Counted from the stretch's first letter, positions 44,890 through 54,516 are shown. The stretch is DNA of 64,000 bases from Candidatus Accumulibacter proximus (GCA_016709675.1 JADJMH010000014.1:1-64000), one strand, 5' to 3'. Translations and numbers: made by a program. Notes: generated by a model from the sequence alone, not told the origin.

Positions 44890-47052
44890 TCAGCGCGCCG
44901 TGCTGCGTTCGCGACGGCGATAGGCGATCGCCGCCGGCAGAATGACAACCCCCAGGGCCACGATCGCCGCTGCCAGCGGCCAGAGCACCGGTCGATTCCA
45001 TTCCTCGCGCAAACGTTCCCGCTGGGCCACGTCGACACGCTGATACTTGAGGATGTTATTGCCAACATCGGTCGGCTTTCGGTTGTGCAGCCAGACGTGT
45101 CCCAGCGTGTAGCTTTTCGGGTGAAAGCCGTAGATCCACGGCGCATCGTGCTGCAGCAGCGCGATCGCCTGGCGGATGATCGCCAGCCGCTCGCCGGCGC
45201 GCGGACCGTCGCTCTCCATGTTCTTCATCTGCTCGAACAGGCGGTCGAACTGTGGATTGGCGTAATTGGAGGCGTTCTCGCCGGCCTTTGCCACCTTGCC
45301 CTCCGACCCCGCGAGCAGGAAGAGGAAGTTCTCCGGATCGGGATAATCGGCATTCCAGCCGAGGTAATAGAGTTGCACCGCCCCCTTGCGCACCTTCTCC
45401 TGAAAGCGGTTGAAGTCGGTCGACCGCACCACGAGCTGGATGTCGAGCTTGGCGAACTGCCGCGTCAGCCAGTCCAGGCGCGACTTTTCCCCCATGCCGC
45501 CGGTGGTCGTGTCGAGATTCAGGACCAGCGGCTCACCGCTGGTGGCATGGCGACCATTCGGCCAGCCAGCCTCGGCGAGCAGCTTCTTCGCCTCTGCCAC
45601 CGGCTTGCGCTGCGGCCGCCCGTCGACCCAGTCGTAAACGACCGGATTGCTGCCCTCCTTGCCTTCCAGGTAACCGACGATCCCCGGCGGAAGCGGACTG
45701 GTCGCCGCGATGCCGCGGCCGTTCATGAAGATCGAGATGAACTCCTCCTGGTCGATGGCAATCGACAGCGCCTGCCGCAGCTTCGTCGGCTGCTCTGCCA
45801 GGCCACCGACCACCGGGTCGAGCATGTTGAAGCCCATGTAGAAGATCGACGCCCGCACGCTGGTCAGCAACCGGATCCCCTTGTCGCGCATCTCGTCGGT
45901 CAGCTGCACGTCGCCGCCAACTCCGAGGCGCACCGCCTGGTCGAAGCTGTCCGAGGAAATCCCGGAGGCATCGTAGTAGCCCTGCAGAAACTTGTTCCAA
46001 TAGGGAATGCTCTCCTTCTCGCGCGAATAGATCGCCTGCTCGATGAACGGCAACGGCTTGCCGCAGTCGGCCAGCAGGCCGGCAGCCCCATCTTCGGGCT
46101 CGCCATGACAGGGATAGGTCTCGCCGTGGAAGTTCGGGTTACGGTCGAGAATCATGCGGCTGTTGGGGTCGTTCTGCGTCAGCATGAAGGGCCCAGTGCC
46201 CACCGGATACCAGTCGAGCGTCAGGTTCTTCGCGGCCATTCCAGGCTGCTGGTAGAAGCGGTCGACCTCGCGTGGTACGGGAGCGAAGAACGGCATCGCC
46301 AACCAATAGACGAACTGCGGATACTTGCCGCGCAGCCTGATGCGATAGGTGTAGCGATCGACGCGGCTGACCCCGGCCAACGGCAGACGATCGAGATCCA
46401 GCCAGGCGCCAGCCGGCAGGGCTTTGGCCTCCTCCTGCAGAGCAGCGCCGAGCTCGCGCAGGCCAACGATGCGCTCGGCCATCATGCTGAAGATCGGTGA
46501 ATGCAGGCGCGGATGCGCCAGTCGCTTGATCTGGTAGATATAGTCGTCGGCGATCAGTTCGCGCGTGCCGGTTTGCCGGAAATCGGTGATCTTCTCGATC
46601 CCGCGCAGCTGCTCGCGATCGAGATCCCGATACAGTGGCTGGCCGGCAGCATCGACCGCAAAGGCCGGGTGCGGCTGATAGCGGATTCCGGGGCGAATGC
46701 GAATCTCGTAGACACTGTGCGCAATCGCCGCCAGCGGTGCATCGGCCGGCAACTCGTGGCCGCGGTCGTCGTAATAACGTGGCACCGGTACGGCATCGCT
46801 GGTCAGCGGAATCAGCGTGTACGGGCGCTTCAGGTAGTGATACTGCAGTGGCGGCTCGTAGATCTGCGCGGTGAAGGTGATTTCGTCCTCGCTGTAGGAT
46901 TGCACCGGGTCGAGATGCTTGGGGCGATCGGTGAATGCCGAATAGAGGATGTTCCGGCCACGCTCGGCGCGCGGGTAGGGATCGTTGTGCTCGCTGCCAC
47001 AGGCCGTGAGCAGGAGCAGCAGTACGACGAAGGCGAAACGGAAAACAGACAT
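44890..47052 (-). CDS. yejA: Peptide ABC importer substrate-binding lipoprotein (YejA-like) with C-terminal TM helix
   Basis: 720 aa. Lipoprotein signal FAFVVLLLLLTAC, then a class C solute-binding fold (SBP_bac_5), for example ILYSAFTDRPKHLDPVQSYS, DNP-type GTGPFMLTQNDPNSRMILDR and LDTTTGGMGEKSRLDWLTRQ. Unusually, the C-terminus carries a hydrophobic helix (LWPLAAAIVALGVVILPAAI) and a basic tail, which would anchor it in the inner membrane as well. First gene of yejA-B-E-F, divergent from fabI. Confidence 0.88.
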   Translation of the reverse strand: MSVFRFAFVVLLLLLTACGSEHNDPYPRAERGRNILYSAFTDRPKHLDPVQSYSEDEITFTAQIYEPPLQYHYLKRPYTLIPLTSDAVPVPRYYDDRGHELPADAPLAAIAHSVYEIRIRPGIRYQPHPAFAVDAAGQPLYRDLDREQLRGIEKITDFRQTGTRELIADDYIYQIKRLAHPRLHSPIFSMMAERIVGLRELGAALQEEAKALPAGAWLDLDRLPLAGVSRVDRYTYRIRLRGKYPQFVYWLAMPFFAPVPREVDRFYQQPGMAAKNLTLDWYPVGTGPFMLTQNDPNSRMILDRNPNFHGETYPCHGEPEDGAAGLLADCGKPLPFIEQAIYSREKESIPYWNKFLQGYYDASGISSDSFDQAVRLGVGGDVQLTDEMRDKGIRLLTSVRASIFYMGFNMLDPVVGGLAEQPTKLRQALSIAIDQEEFISIFMNGRGIAATSPLPPGIVGYLEGKEGSNPVVYDWVDGRPQRKPVAEAKKLLAEAGWPNGRHATSGEPLVLNLDTTTGGMGEKSRLDWLTRQFAKLDIQLVVRSTDFNRFQEKVRKGAVQLYYLGWNADYPDPENFLFLLAGSEGKVAKAGENASNYANPQFDRLFEQMKNMESDGPRAGERLAIIRQAIALLQHDAPWIYGFHPKSYTLGHVWLHNRKPTDVGNNILKYQRVDVAQRERLREEWNRPVLWPLAAAIVALGVVILPAAIAYRRRERSTAR

Positions 47053-47226
47053 GGGACGGCAGTGTAGCGCGAAGTCCGCCCGATTGGGTCCGCCGGCGCA
47101 ACCGGGGCCGACGGCCGATGCCCGACGACGATCGCCGGCGACCGGGTGGAATCCTTTATAATCGTGCGGTCAAGCTGATCCGAACAAGAACCTGCCAACA
47201 AGCCAATTTCAGTTACCGGAGAACCC

Positions 47227-48027
47227 ATGGGATTCCTTGCCGACAAGCGTATTTTGATCACCGGGGTGCTGTCCAAGCACTCGATCGCCTACGGCATCGC
47301 GAGGGCCTGCCACCGGGAAGGCGCGCAACTGGCTTTCACCTATCAGAGCGAGCGCTTCAAGGATCGCCTCGCCAAGTTTGCCAAGGAATTCGACAGTACC
47401 CTGGTTTTTCCCTGTGACGTCGCCGAGGACGCCGAGATCGCGCAGTTGTTCGCCGACCTGGGCCAGCACTGGGAAGGCCTCGAAGGGCTGGTGCATTCGA
47501 TCGCCTACGCCCCCGGCGAAGCGATCGAAGGCGACTTTCTCGACGGCATCACCCGCGACGCCTTCCGCATCGCGCATGATGTCTCGTCCTACAGCTACCC
47601 GGCGCTGGCCAAGGCCGCCCGGCCGCTGCTGCTGCAAGGCCGCAACCCTGCCCTGCTCGCGCTCTCCTACCTTGGCGCCGAGCGCACCCTGCCGAACTAC
47701 AACACCATGGGCCTCGCCAAGGCCAGCCTCGAAGCCGCCACCCGCTACCTCGCCTTCTGCCTCGGTCCGCAAGGCATCCGTGCCAACGCCATCTCGGCTG
47801 GCCCGATCAAGACCCTGGCGGCTTCCGGCATCGGCAACTTCTCGCGCCTGCTCGCCTACAACGCACACAACGCACCGCTACGCCGCAACATCACCATCGA
47901 CGAAGTCGGCAACGCCGCCGCCTTCATGCTCTCCGACCTGGCCAGCGGCATCACTGGCGAGATCATGTACGTCGATGGCGGACTGAATACAACGGCGCTG
48001 GGGAACCCGGAACCGCTGCCCGCCTAA
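47227..48027 (+). CDS. fabI: Enoyl-[acyl-carrier-protein] reductase (NADH), FabI
   Basis: 266 aa short-chain dehydrogenase. Cofactor loop GVLSKHSIAYGIA; catalytic Y148 and Y158 with K165 in SYLGAERTLPNYNTMGLAK; SAGPIKTLAASGI. Reduces trans-2-enoyl-ACP in type II fatty acid synthesis and is the triclosan target. A -10-like TATAAT lies at 47157-47162; the ribosome site CCGGAG precedes the ATG. Confidence 0.96.
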   Translation: MGFLADKRILITGVLSKHSIAYGIARACHREGAQLAFTYQSERFKDRLAKFAKEFDSTLVFPCDVAEDAEIAQLFADLGQHWEGLEGLVHSIAYAPGEAIEGDFLDGITRDAFRIAHDVSSYSYPALAKAARPLLLQGRNPALLALSYLGAERTLPNYNTMGLAKASLEAATRYLAFCLGPQGIRANAISAGPIKTLAASGIGNFSRLLAYNAHNAPLRRNITIDEVGNAAAFMLSDLASGITGEIMYVDGGLNTTALGNPEPLPA

Positions 48028-48090
48028 ACGGGGGAGCAATCGCTGCGCGAAGCGGCAATCGCCCAGGACCTCGTAGCGGGGCTTCCCCCC

Positions 48091-48111
48091 GCTGCCGATA
48101 GGCAGCCTTTT
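48091..48111 (+). terminator. Terminator after fabI
   Basis: Stem GCTGCC/GGCAGC with tetraloop GATA, followed by CTTTTC. Another GC hairpin (AGCGGGG/CCCCGCT, 48075-48093) lies directly ahead and partly overlaps it. Confidence 0.6.
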
Positions 48112-48278
48112 CACCCGCGGGTCAAGAACACCCGGCAGGGCTCGCCCAGCTCGCCTGCCGGTAGCCGCATTCATGCTTGACTGCAAGGTCTGCATCGCCA
48201 CGCCTGCCGCATCTCCCCTTTCTATCGGGCGTATCATGTGCTTGCCGATGCGCTTGTTCACCAAGAAGGAGTCCCCCC

Positions 48279-49412
48279 ATGAATACACCACAAGAGATTG
48301 ATCACGCACTCGAAGAGCGGCTGTCGCGCCGCCTGCTGGATACCTTGATCCGCGCCGGCCTGGTGCTGACGCTGGTGCTGCTGTGCTACCACATCTTCTC
48401 GCCGTTCCTCACGATGATGCTCTGGGCGCTGATTCTGGCGGTAACGATCTATCCGCTGCACCAGATGCTGGCAGCCCACGTCGGTGGCAAGCAGGGGCTC
48501 GCGTCGACGCTGATCGTGCTGCTCGCCGTCGTCGTCGTCATCACGCCGACCGTCATGCTCGGCAGCCAGTTCGGCGACTCGGTGCACGACGTGGTCAAGG
48601 GCGTGCGCGACAACACCCTCCAGGTGCCAGCACCGTCCGAGAAGGTCGCGACCTGGCCGGTCGTCGGCAAGAGAGTGCATGCGATCTGGTCGCAGGCGCA
48701 CGACGACCTGCCGACCCTGGTCAAGAGCATGCAGCCCAAACTTGGCGAGCTTGCGACCAAGGCGCTGGGCATCGTCGCCGGCCTGGGCGGCGCGCTGCTG
48801 ATGTTCATCTTCGCCTTCATCGTCGCCGGAATCATGATGGCTTTTGGCAATGCAGGCGCGCAGGCAATGCAGGCGATCTTCGAACGCGTCTTCGGCATGG
48901 CCCGCGGCAAGGAGTTCACCGAGCTGTCTACCGCGACGGTGCGGGCCGTCGCCTCAGGCGTCATCGGCATTGCCTGCATTCAGGCGCTGATCATCGGCGT
49001 CTCGCTGCTCATCGCCGGTGTCCCGTTCGCCGGCGTGCTGGCCGTGGTCGTCCTCGTGCTCGGCGTCGCGCAGTTGCCGGCGCTGCTGGTCACGCTGCCG
49101 GTGATCGGCTGGATCTGGGCGAGCGGCGACTACGCCACCGTCCCCGCCGCCGCCTACAGTGTGTTGCTGTTCGTCGGCGGCATGGCCGACAACGTCCTGA
49201 AGCCGATCATGCTCGGCCGCGGCGTCGATGCGCCGATGCCGGTCATCCTGATCGGTGCGCTCGGCGGCATGGCGACCGGCGGCATCCTCGGCATGTTCAT
49301 CGGCGCAACGGCGCTGGCACTGGGCTACCAGATATTCATGCGCTGGGTGGATGACAACCCCGAGAGGGCGCGGCAAGAGGCCACGGGCGATTCGCCCTCC
49401 ACCGCCGCCTGA
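48279..49412 (+). CDS. AI-2E/PerM-family permease
   Basis: 377 aa from MNTPQEIDHALEERLSRRLL (ribosome site AAGGAG). About 8 TM helices in the PerM pattern: MLWALILAVTIYPLHQML near the N-terminus, a helical soluble insert, LGIVAGLGGALLMFIFAFIV, and the C-terminal LPALLVTLPVIGWIWASGDY and LGRGVDAPMPVILIGALGGM. The family includes AI-2 exporters and Na+/H+ antiporters; the substrate here is unknown. It starts the exporter cluster, 4 bp before the OMF gene. Confidence 0.88.
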   Translation: MNTPQEIDHALEERLSRRLLDTLIRAGLVLTLVLLCYHIFSPFLTMMLWALILAVTIYPLHQMLAAHVGGKQGLASTLIVLLAVVVVITPTVMLGSQFGDSVHDVVKGVRDNTLQVPAPSEKVATWPVVGKRVHAIWSQAHDDLPTLVKSMQPKLGELATKALGIVAGLGGALLMFIFAFIVAGIMMAFGNAGAQAMQAIFERVFGMARGKEFTELSTATVRAVASGVIGIACIQALIIGVSLLIAGVPFAGVLAVVVLVLGVAQLPALLVTLPVIGWIWASGDYATVPAAAYSVLLFVGGMADNVLKPIMLGRGVDAPMPVILIGALGGMATGGILGMFIGATALALGYQIFMRWVDDNPERARQEATGDSPSTAA

Positions 49413-49416
49413 GCCG

Positions 49417-50982
49417 ATGCCGCGACGCTTCGCCGGTGCGATCGGCGCGCGCCTGCTCGCCATCGCCGGCACGCTGCTGCTTGGGGGTTGCGCCGCGGTC
49501 GGGCCGGACTTCAAACGCCCCGAAGTACCCTGGCTGGCCACTTGGTCGAGCGGCTCGCTCGACTCGCTGGTGGCCGAACAGCGCGGCAAGCCGCGGGCGC
49601 AGACCGAGGAGTGGTGGCAAATCTTCAACGATCCGGTCCTCGACCATCTGGTTGCCGAGGCACAGCGCCTGAATCCAAACGTGCGCACTGCTGGGATGCG
49701 CATCCTGGAAGCACGCGCGCAGCTCGGGATTGCCGGCAGTTTGCTCTATCCGCAGCAACAGCAGGTCACCGGCAACGTGCTGCGCACCGGAACCGAGGCG
49801 AGCAGCGGGCCGGACAGCGCGCTGACGGCCTACAACCTCGGCTTGGGCGTCGGCTGGGAGATCGACTTCTGGGGCAAGTTCCGGCGCGGCATCGAGGCGG
49901 CCGACGCCGGCTACTTCGCCCAAATCGCCCAGTACGATGACCTGCAAGTGCTGATTGCTGCCCAGACGGCCTCCTTCTATGCCGCGATCCGCACGATCGA
50001 GTTGCGTCTCAACATCGCCCGCGAGAACGCGGCACTGCAGAAGCGCAGCCTGGAGATCACTGAACGGCTGTTCAAGCACGGCAACGACTCTGAACTCGAC
50101 GTGCAGCAGGCGAAGTCGCAATACCTCAGCACGCTGGCGACGATTCCGCAGCTCGAGGGCACTCTGCGCCAGACGCAGAACGCACTCAGCGTGTTGCTCG
50201 CCCGCCCACCCGGACCGCTGCCAGAGATGGCGGCAGGCCGGGAGCGCATTCCGCTGGCCGAACTGGCCGTCGTCGCCGACCTGCCGGCCGAGACGCTCCG
50301 CCGGCGCCCGGACGTGCGGGCGGTCGAAATGCAGCTGGCGGCCCAGTCAGCGCTGATCGGGGTCAGCGTGGCCGATCTCTACCCGTCGATCGCGCTGCTC
50401 GGCTCGCTCGGCGTCTCGACGACGTCGCAGTCCGGGGCGGCGCGCAGGTTCGATTGGGCAATCGGCCCGAGCCTGGTCTGGAACGTTTTCGACCACGGCC
50501 GGCTGAGCAACGAGGTGTTGGTGCAGGACGCGCGCTTCCAGCAGCTTTACGAGCAGTATCAGGGGACGGTGCTCGCAGCGGCACGCGAGGTCGACGACGC
50601 CGCCGCCGGTTTCGTCGCCAACCGCGACCAGGTGCCGCTACTCGATGAGGCGGTCAAGGCGGCGCGGCGTTCGCTCGATATCGCCACGCTCCAGTATCGC
50701 GAGGGGATGGCCGGCTTCGAGCGTGTGCTCGATTCGCAACGGGCGCTGTTCAGCCAACAGGAGCGACTGGTCAGCACCACAGGCAACGTCGTGCAGAGCC
50801 TCATTACGCTGTACAAGGCGATGGGCGGTGGCTGGCAGCAGGCGCGCAGCCGGCCACTGATCGACGACGCGACACGGGAGACGATGAGCCAGCGAAACGA
50901 CTGGCAGGACATGCTGGCGGTGCCCCTGCCGTCGCCCGATGCCGATCCGTCACAGATCACACCAGAGAGGGAAGCAAGATGA
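49417..50982 (+). CDS. Outer-membrane efflux lipoprotein, NodT/OprM family
   Basis: 521 aa from MPRRFAGAIGARLLAIAGTL, chosen because it places the lipobox LLLGGC correctly. Motifs: VGPDFKRPEVP, EWWQIFNDPVLDHLVAEA, LGVGWEIDFWGKFRRGIEAA, LPAETLRRRPDVRAVEMQLA and SIALLGSLG, typical of TolC-like OMF channels. It forms the outer-membrane duct for the next two genes. Overlaps the MFP gene by 4 bp. Confidence 0.93.
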   Translation: MPRRFAGAIGARLLAIAGTLLLGGCAAVGPDFKRPEVPWLATWSSGSLDSLVAEQRGKPRAQTEEWWQIFNDPVLDHLVAEAQRLNPNVRTAGMRILEARAQLGIAGSLLYPQQQQVTGNVLRTGTEASSGPDSALTAYNLGLGVGWEIDFWGKFRRGIEAADAGYFAQIAQYDDLQVLIAAQTASFYAAIRTIELRLNIARENAALQKRSLEITERLFKHGNDSELDVQQAKSQYLSTLATIPQLEGTLRQTQNALSVLLARPPGPLPEMAAGRERIPLAELAVVADLPAETLRRRPDVRAVEMQLAAQSALIGVSVADLYPSIALLGSLGVSTTSQSGAARRFDWAIGPSLVWNVFDHGRLSNEVLVQDARFQQLYEQYQGTVLAAAREVDDAAAGFVANRDQVPLLDEAVKAARRSLDIATLQYREGMAGFERVLDSQRALFSQQERLVSTTGNVVQSLITLYKAMGGGWQQARSRPLIDDATRETMSQRNDWQDMLAVPLPSPDADPSQITPEREAR

Positions 50983-52112
50983 ACCAGGAATCGTCCAGCC
51001 AGGATCAGTCGACCGCAGCCGACGCTGCCGCGCCGCAGCCGGGCGGGGCGACACGGGTCGGCGCCACCGTCGTGCTGGCCCTGATCGCCGTCAGCCTGCT
51101 CTGGTATTTCGCCGCCGACCGGCTGACCCCGCACACCACGCAGGCCCGCGTGCAGGCCTTCGTCGTGCCGGTGGCCGCCGAGGTGGCGGGCAAGGTGCTG
51201 GCGGTCCACGTCAAGAACAACGACGACGTTCGGCACGGCCAGCCGCTGTTCGACATTGACCCGGAGCAATACCGGATCGCACTGCAACGCAGCCGCTCGG
51301 ACTTCGAATCGGTGCGCAGTTCAGTCAATGCCTCGGTGGCGACTGTCGCCGCGGCGCGCGCCTCGCTGGAGGCAGCGCAGGCCAATCAAGTCAAGGCCGA
51401 AAAGGATGCCGCGCGACACGAGGCTCTCTACGCCGAGGATCCCGGCGCCATCTCGGTGCGCCGCCTCGAGGTCGCTCAGACGACAGGGATCGAGGCGCGC
51501 AGCCGTGCGAAAGCCGCCGAGGCCGATTTGCGCAAGGCCCAGGAAGCCGCGGGTGACGCCGGTGACGACAACGCCCAGTTGCGCAGCGCCCGCTCGGCGA
51601 TCGAGAAAGCCGAGCTGGATCTGGCGCGCACCAAGGTGCTTGCCCCGGCGCGCGGAATGGTCACCGACCTGCGGACCGACGTCGGCCACTTTGCCCAGGC
51701 CGGCGCGCCGGCGATGACGCTGATTGCGATTCACGACCTCTGGATCAGCGCCGACATGACCGAGAACAACCTCGGCAACATCGACCCCGGCGACGAAGTG
51801 GCGATCGTCCTCGACGTGCTGCCCGGTGAAGTACTGAAGGGCAAGGTACGCAGCGTCGGCAGCGGCGTCAGCTCCGGCGAGCCGGCGCAGCCAGGAGCGC
51901 TGCCGACGATCCAGAACAGTCGCGACTGGCTGCGCCAGGCGCAGCGTTTTCCCGTGGCGGTCGAGTTCGACGCCGCCGAGGCCGAACGTCTGCGCAAGGT
52001 GCGCATCGGCGGCCAGGCCGAGGTCATGGTGTTCACCGGCGACAACTTCGTCATGAACCTGCTCGGCGCTGGCTACCTCCGGTTGATGAGTTGGCTCTCC
52101 TACCTCTACTGA
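50979..52112 (+). CDS. HlyD/EmrA-type membrane fusion protein
   Basis: 377 aa. One N-terminal TM helix (VGATVVLALIAVSLLWYFAA), lipoyl half-motifs (VAAEVAGKVLAVHVKNNDDV and LARTKVLAPARGMVTDLRT) around a coiled-coil hairpin, then a beta-barrel (LWISADMTENNLGNIDPGDE). It bridges the DUF2955 pump to the OMF. Confidence 0.93.
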   Translation: MNQESSSQDQSTAADAAAPQPGGATRVGATVVLALIAVSLLWYFAADRLTPHTTQARVQAFVVPVAAEVAGKVLAVHVKNNDDVRHGQPLFDIDPEQYRIALQRSRSDFESVRSSVNASVATVAAARASLEAAQANQVKAEKDAARHEALYAEDPGAISVRRLEVAQTTGIEARSRAKAAEADLRKAQEAAGDAGDDNAQLRSARSAIEKAELDLARTKVLAPARGMVTDLRTDVGHFAQAGAPAMTLIAIHDLWISADMTENNLGNIDPGDEVAIVLDVLPGEVLKGKVRSVGSGVSSGEPAQPGALPTIQNSRDWLRQAQRFPVAVEFDAAEAERLRKVRIGGQAEVMVFTGDNFVMNLLGAGYLRLMSWLSYLY

Positions 52113-52119
52113 GCGGACC

Positions 52120-53145
52120 ATGATCACCCGGGCGGACAAGGCGGTCCTGCGGCTAGCGATCGGCCTCGGCCTGGCGGTGCTGGTCGCCTACGGCTTCGCG
52201 CTGCAGATGCCGCACATGGTCTGCCTGATGGCGATCCTGCTCCTGTGCAGGCCGGGTCCGCCGATCCCGCCGGTCAAGGCGGTCGCCATTGCCCTGTTGC
52301 TCGCCGGCCTGTTGGTGACGGGCGTGCTGATGGTCCCCCTGCTGGAAAACTACGCGCTGGCCGGGGTCGTACTGACCGGAGCGATCCTTTACGCGCTGTT
52401 CTTCTTCGGCATTCGCACCGGCAACCCGCTGACCATGATTCTGGTCGTCACGTTCACGCTGATCCCGGTCGCCGGGGTAGCCGAGCAGGCCCTGGTCACC
52501 ATCATCAGCGTGACCATCGCCGTCGGACTCGCGGTCGGCAGCCTGGTCGGCGGCTTTTCGCATGCCTTTTTCCCCGACGCTCCCGCTGCCAAGCCGGCCA
52601 AGGCATCACCGCCCAGTCGAGAGGCGGCGAGCTGGATTGCGCTGCGCGGCACGCTGGTGGTCATGCCGGTGTTCGTTCTGGCGCTCACCGACCCCTCGTT
52701 CTACCTGGCCGCGATCATGAAGACAGCCACGCTGGGGCAGCAGGCGGGTTCGACCGACACCCGCTCGGCCGGGGGCGAGCTGGTAGGATCGACCCTGATG
52801 GGGGCGGCGATGGCGCTGGTCGTCTGGATCGGCCTGTCGCTGTGGCCGAACCTGTGGATGCTGATGCTGTGGATGATGGCAACTGCCCTGTGGGCCGGCG
52901 CACGGCTTTTCGGGGTCAGGCGCACGAGTTTCTCGCCCGGGTTCTGGAGCAATGCCCTGGTGACGATGCTGATCCTACTCGGGCCGGCGATCGAGGACAG
53001 CGCAGGCGGCACGGGGGTGCTCGCGGCGTCCGCCGTTCGTGCCGGCCTGTTCATCGGCGTCGCGCTCTACGCCTGGGCTACGGTATGGCTGCTCGAACGC
53101 TGGCGTGCCTCGAGGAGCGAGTCTCTGTTCTTCCACAACGGCTGA
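52120..53145 (+). CDS. DUF2955/FUSC-like inner-membrane exporter component
   Basis: 341 aa, about 10 TM helices. MPHMVCLMAILLLCRPGPPI and AGVVLTGAILYALFFFGIRT, a cytoplasmic linker, then ALRGTLVVMPVFVLALTDPS and SLWPNLWMLMLWMMATALWA. Resembles aromatic-acid/fusaric-acid exporter subunits (AaeB-like halves). With OMF and MFP it makes a tripartite exporter. Substrate not evident. Confidence 0.82.
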   Translation: MITRADKAVLRLAIGLGLAVLVAYGFALQMPHMVCLMAILLLCRPGPPIPPVKAVAIALLLAGLLVTGVLMVPLLENYALAGVVLTGAILYALFFFGIRTGNPLTMILVVTFTLIPVAGVAEQALVTIISVTIAVGLAVGSLVGGFSHAFFPDAPAAKPAKASPPSREAASWIALRGTLVVMPVFVLALTDPSFYLAAIMKTATLGQQAGSTDTRSAGGELVGSTLMGAAMALVVWIGLSLWPNLWMLMLWMMATALWAGARLFGVRRTSFSPGFWSNALVTMLILLGPAIEDSAGGTGVLAASAVRAGLFIGVALYAWATVWLLERWRASRSESLFFHNG

Positions 53146-53158
53146 AGGAGGATAAAGC

Positions 53159-53605
53159 ATGATCCCGGTGAACCTGTTAATCGGATTGCTGACCATGATG
53201 GCTTGTCTGATCGTACAGGTCAGCTTCACCTTCTGGAGCGTCCGTTACGCCGTGCGCCATGCGGGCGAACCCGGATCCGGCGACCGACTGTTCGCCGGCA
53301 TCTGCACACTGCTGATGGCGATGGTGATCATGATGCTCGGCAACTTCCTGCAGATCGTGCTCTGGGGCACACTCTTCCTCTGGCTGGGCGAGTTCAGAGA
53401 GCTCTATGAAGCGGTCTACCACTCGGGGGTCAATTTCACCTCGCTGGGGTACGGCGACGTGGTGATGAGCGCCGACCGGAAACTCCTCGGCCCGCTCGAG
53501 GCACTCAACGGCATCCTGATGCTCGGCCTGACCAGTGCAGCGCTGGTCGCCATATTGCAAGGTCTGACACGGGGAACGCAGCCTCTGCGCGACCATCGGG
53601 ATTGA
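53159..53605 (+). CDS. Small two-TM potassium-channel-like protein
   Basis: 148 aa: three hydrophobic segments and a pore-loop signature FTSLGYGDVVM (selectivity filter GYGD) between the second and third. The filter is preceded by AVYHSGVN. No ligand-binding domain. An AAGGAGGA-type ribosome site precedes the ATG, and it sits 13 bp after the exporter gene, so it is likely co-transcribed. Confidence 0.8.
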   Translation: MIPVNLLIGLLTMMACLIVQVSFTFWSVRYAVRHAGEPGSGDRLFAGICTLLMAMVIMMLGNFLQIVLWGTLFLWLGEFRELYEAVYHSGVNFTSLGYGDVVMSADRKLLGPLEALNGILMLGLTSAALVAILQGLTRGTQPLRDHRD

Positions 53606-53946
53606 GCGACTCGGTGAGGCTTTGTGCAACAACCGGGAGGCTGAGTTCAGCCGCGAGATGCCTGTCGAGTGCAAAGCTCCCAAGGCGCAAGGACCAAGCC
53701 TGAAGCGGGATTCCTGCCAGCGATCAGGGTTCCCCGATGGCAACTCAAATCCGAAGGCGGAGCTTGACACCTCATCAGAGCGCTGCATACACTGCTTAGC
53801 GGCGCCGTCGGATTCCGTTTCCTCGAATGTAGACGGTCGGATTTCCCGCGACGATCTTCGTCGACGGCACCACTTGTCCGGGGTGCGTTATCGTGCGCCG
53901 GTTTGACTCGCAATGCATGAACGCAAATCAATGGGGGAACACGATC
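53606..53946. other. Intergenic region; possible promoter at 53764-53793
   Basis: 341 bp without a recognisable gene. TTGACA (53764-53769), 18-bp spacer, TACACT (53788-53793) could drive the following small lipoprotein gene. Nothing else seen. Confidence 0.35.
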
Positions 53947-54159
53947 ATGAAACTGTTACTTGCCTTGGCATTGGGATTGACGATTGCCGGCTGCAGCAAT
54001 CCCAAGAAGTTGTGCGAGGAGTGTTTCGCGCACAAAGACTGCGAAGGACAGCTCAACTGCCGCTCAACACCCATAGCTGACGGATCTGTCAGGAATGTAT
54101 GCGTTGATACCTCCGCAAAGATCACCTGCCCGGTTCCACAACCGGAGGCTGCCAAGTAG
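53947..54159 (+). CDS. Small cysteine-rich lipoprotein, unknown
   Basis: 70 aa. Lipoprotein signal LLLALALGLTIAGC. The mature part contains LCEECFAHKDCEGQLNCRST and VCVDTSAKITC: seven cysteines besides the lipidated one, likely disulfide bonded. No family recognised. The start ATG at 53947 is set by the signal peptide. Confidence 0.6.
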   Translation: MKLLLALALGLTIAGCSNPKKLCEECFAHKDCEGQLNCRSTPIADGSVRNVCVDTSAKITCPVPQPEAAK

Positions 54160-54246
54160 GAGTATGAACGCCGGTTGGATTTGTTGTCCTCAGGCGGCCC
54201 GCCACAAGCTGGCCGCTGTTTCAACCTAACAAAGAGGAGCGTGAGC

Positions 54247-54516
54247 ATGGTCGAATCGAGAATCAGACTTTGGCGCCGTGCGGTCGGAACACTGACCGCC
54301 GTTGGATTCCTGGCGCTATCCGGCGCCGCCCTGGCTACCGAACAGTCGCAACAACGCCAGGAAGGCCGGGATGCCAACCAGGCAGCCAAGCAGGACGCGC
54401 GTTCGGGCAAGGTCGACTGCCGGGCCGAAAACAACAAGAGCAATGCTGAGTGCCGGCAAGACAAGCGCGACACGAAACAAGATGGCCGCCAGGAGAAGCG
54501 TGACGTCAAGTATTGA
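54247..54516 (+). CDS. Small secreted Gln/Lys/Arg-rich protein, unknown
   Basis: 89 aa: signal peptide (AVGTLTAVGFLALSGAALA), then a highly charged QRQEGRDANQAAKQDARSGK and RQDKRDTKQDGRQEKRDVKY tail with two cysteines (VDCRAE, ECRQD). Ribosome site AGAGGAG. Such repetitive soluble proteins are common but functionally unassigned. Confidence 0.6.
   Translation: MVESRIRLWRRAVGTLTAVGFLALSGAALATEQSQQRQEGRDANQAAKQDARSGKVDCRAENNKSNAECRQDKRDTKQDGRQEKRDVKY

Noticed and set aside
44626..46500. 624-aa plus-strand open frame
   Set aside because: Lies antisense to yejA/yejB with no recognisable domain.
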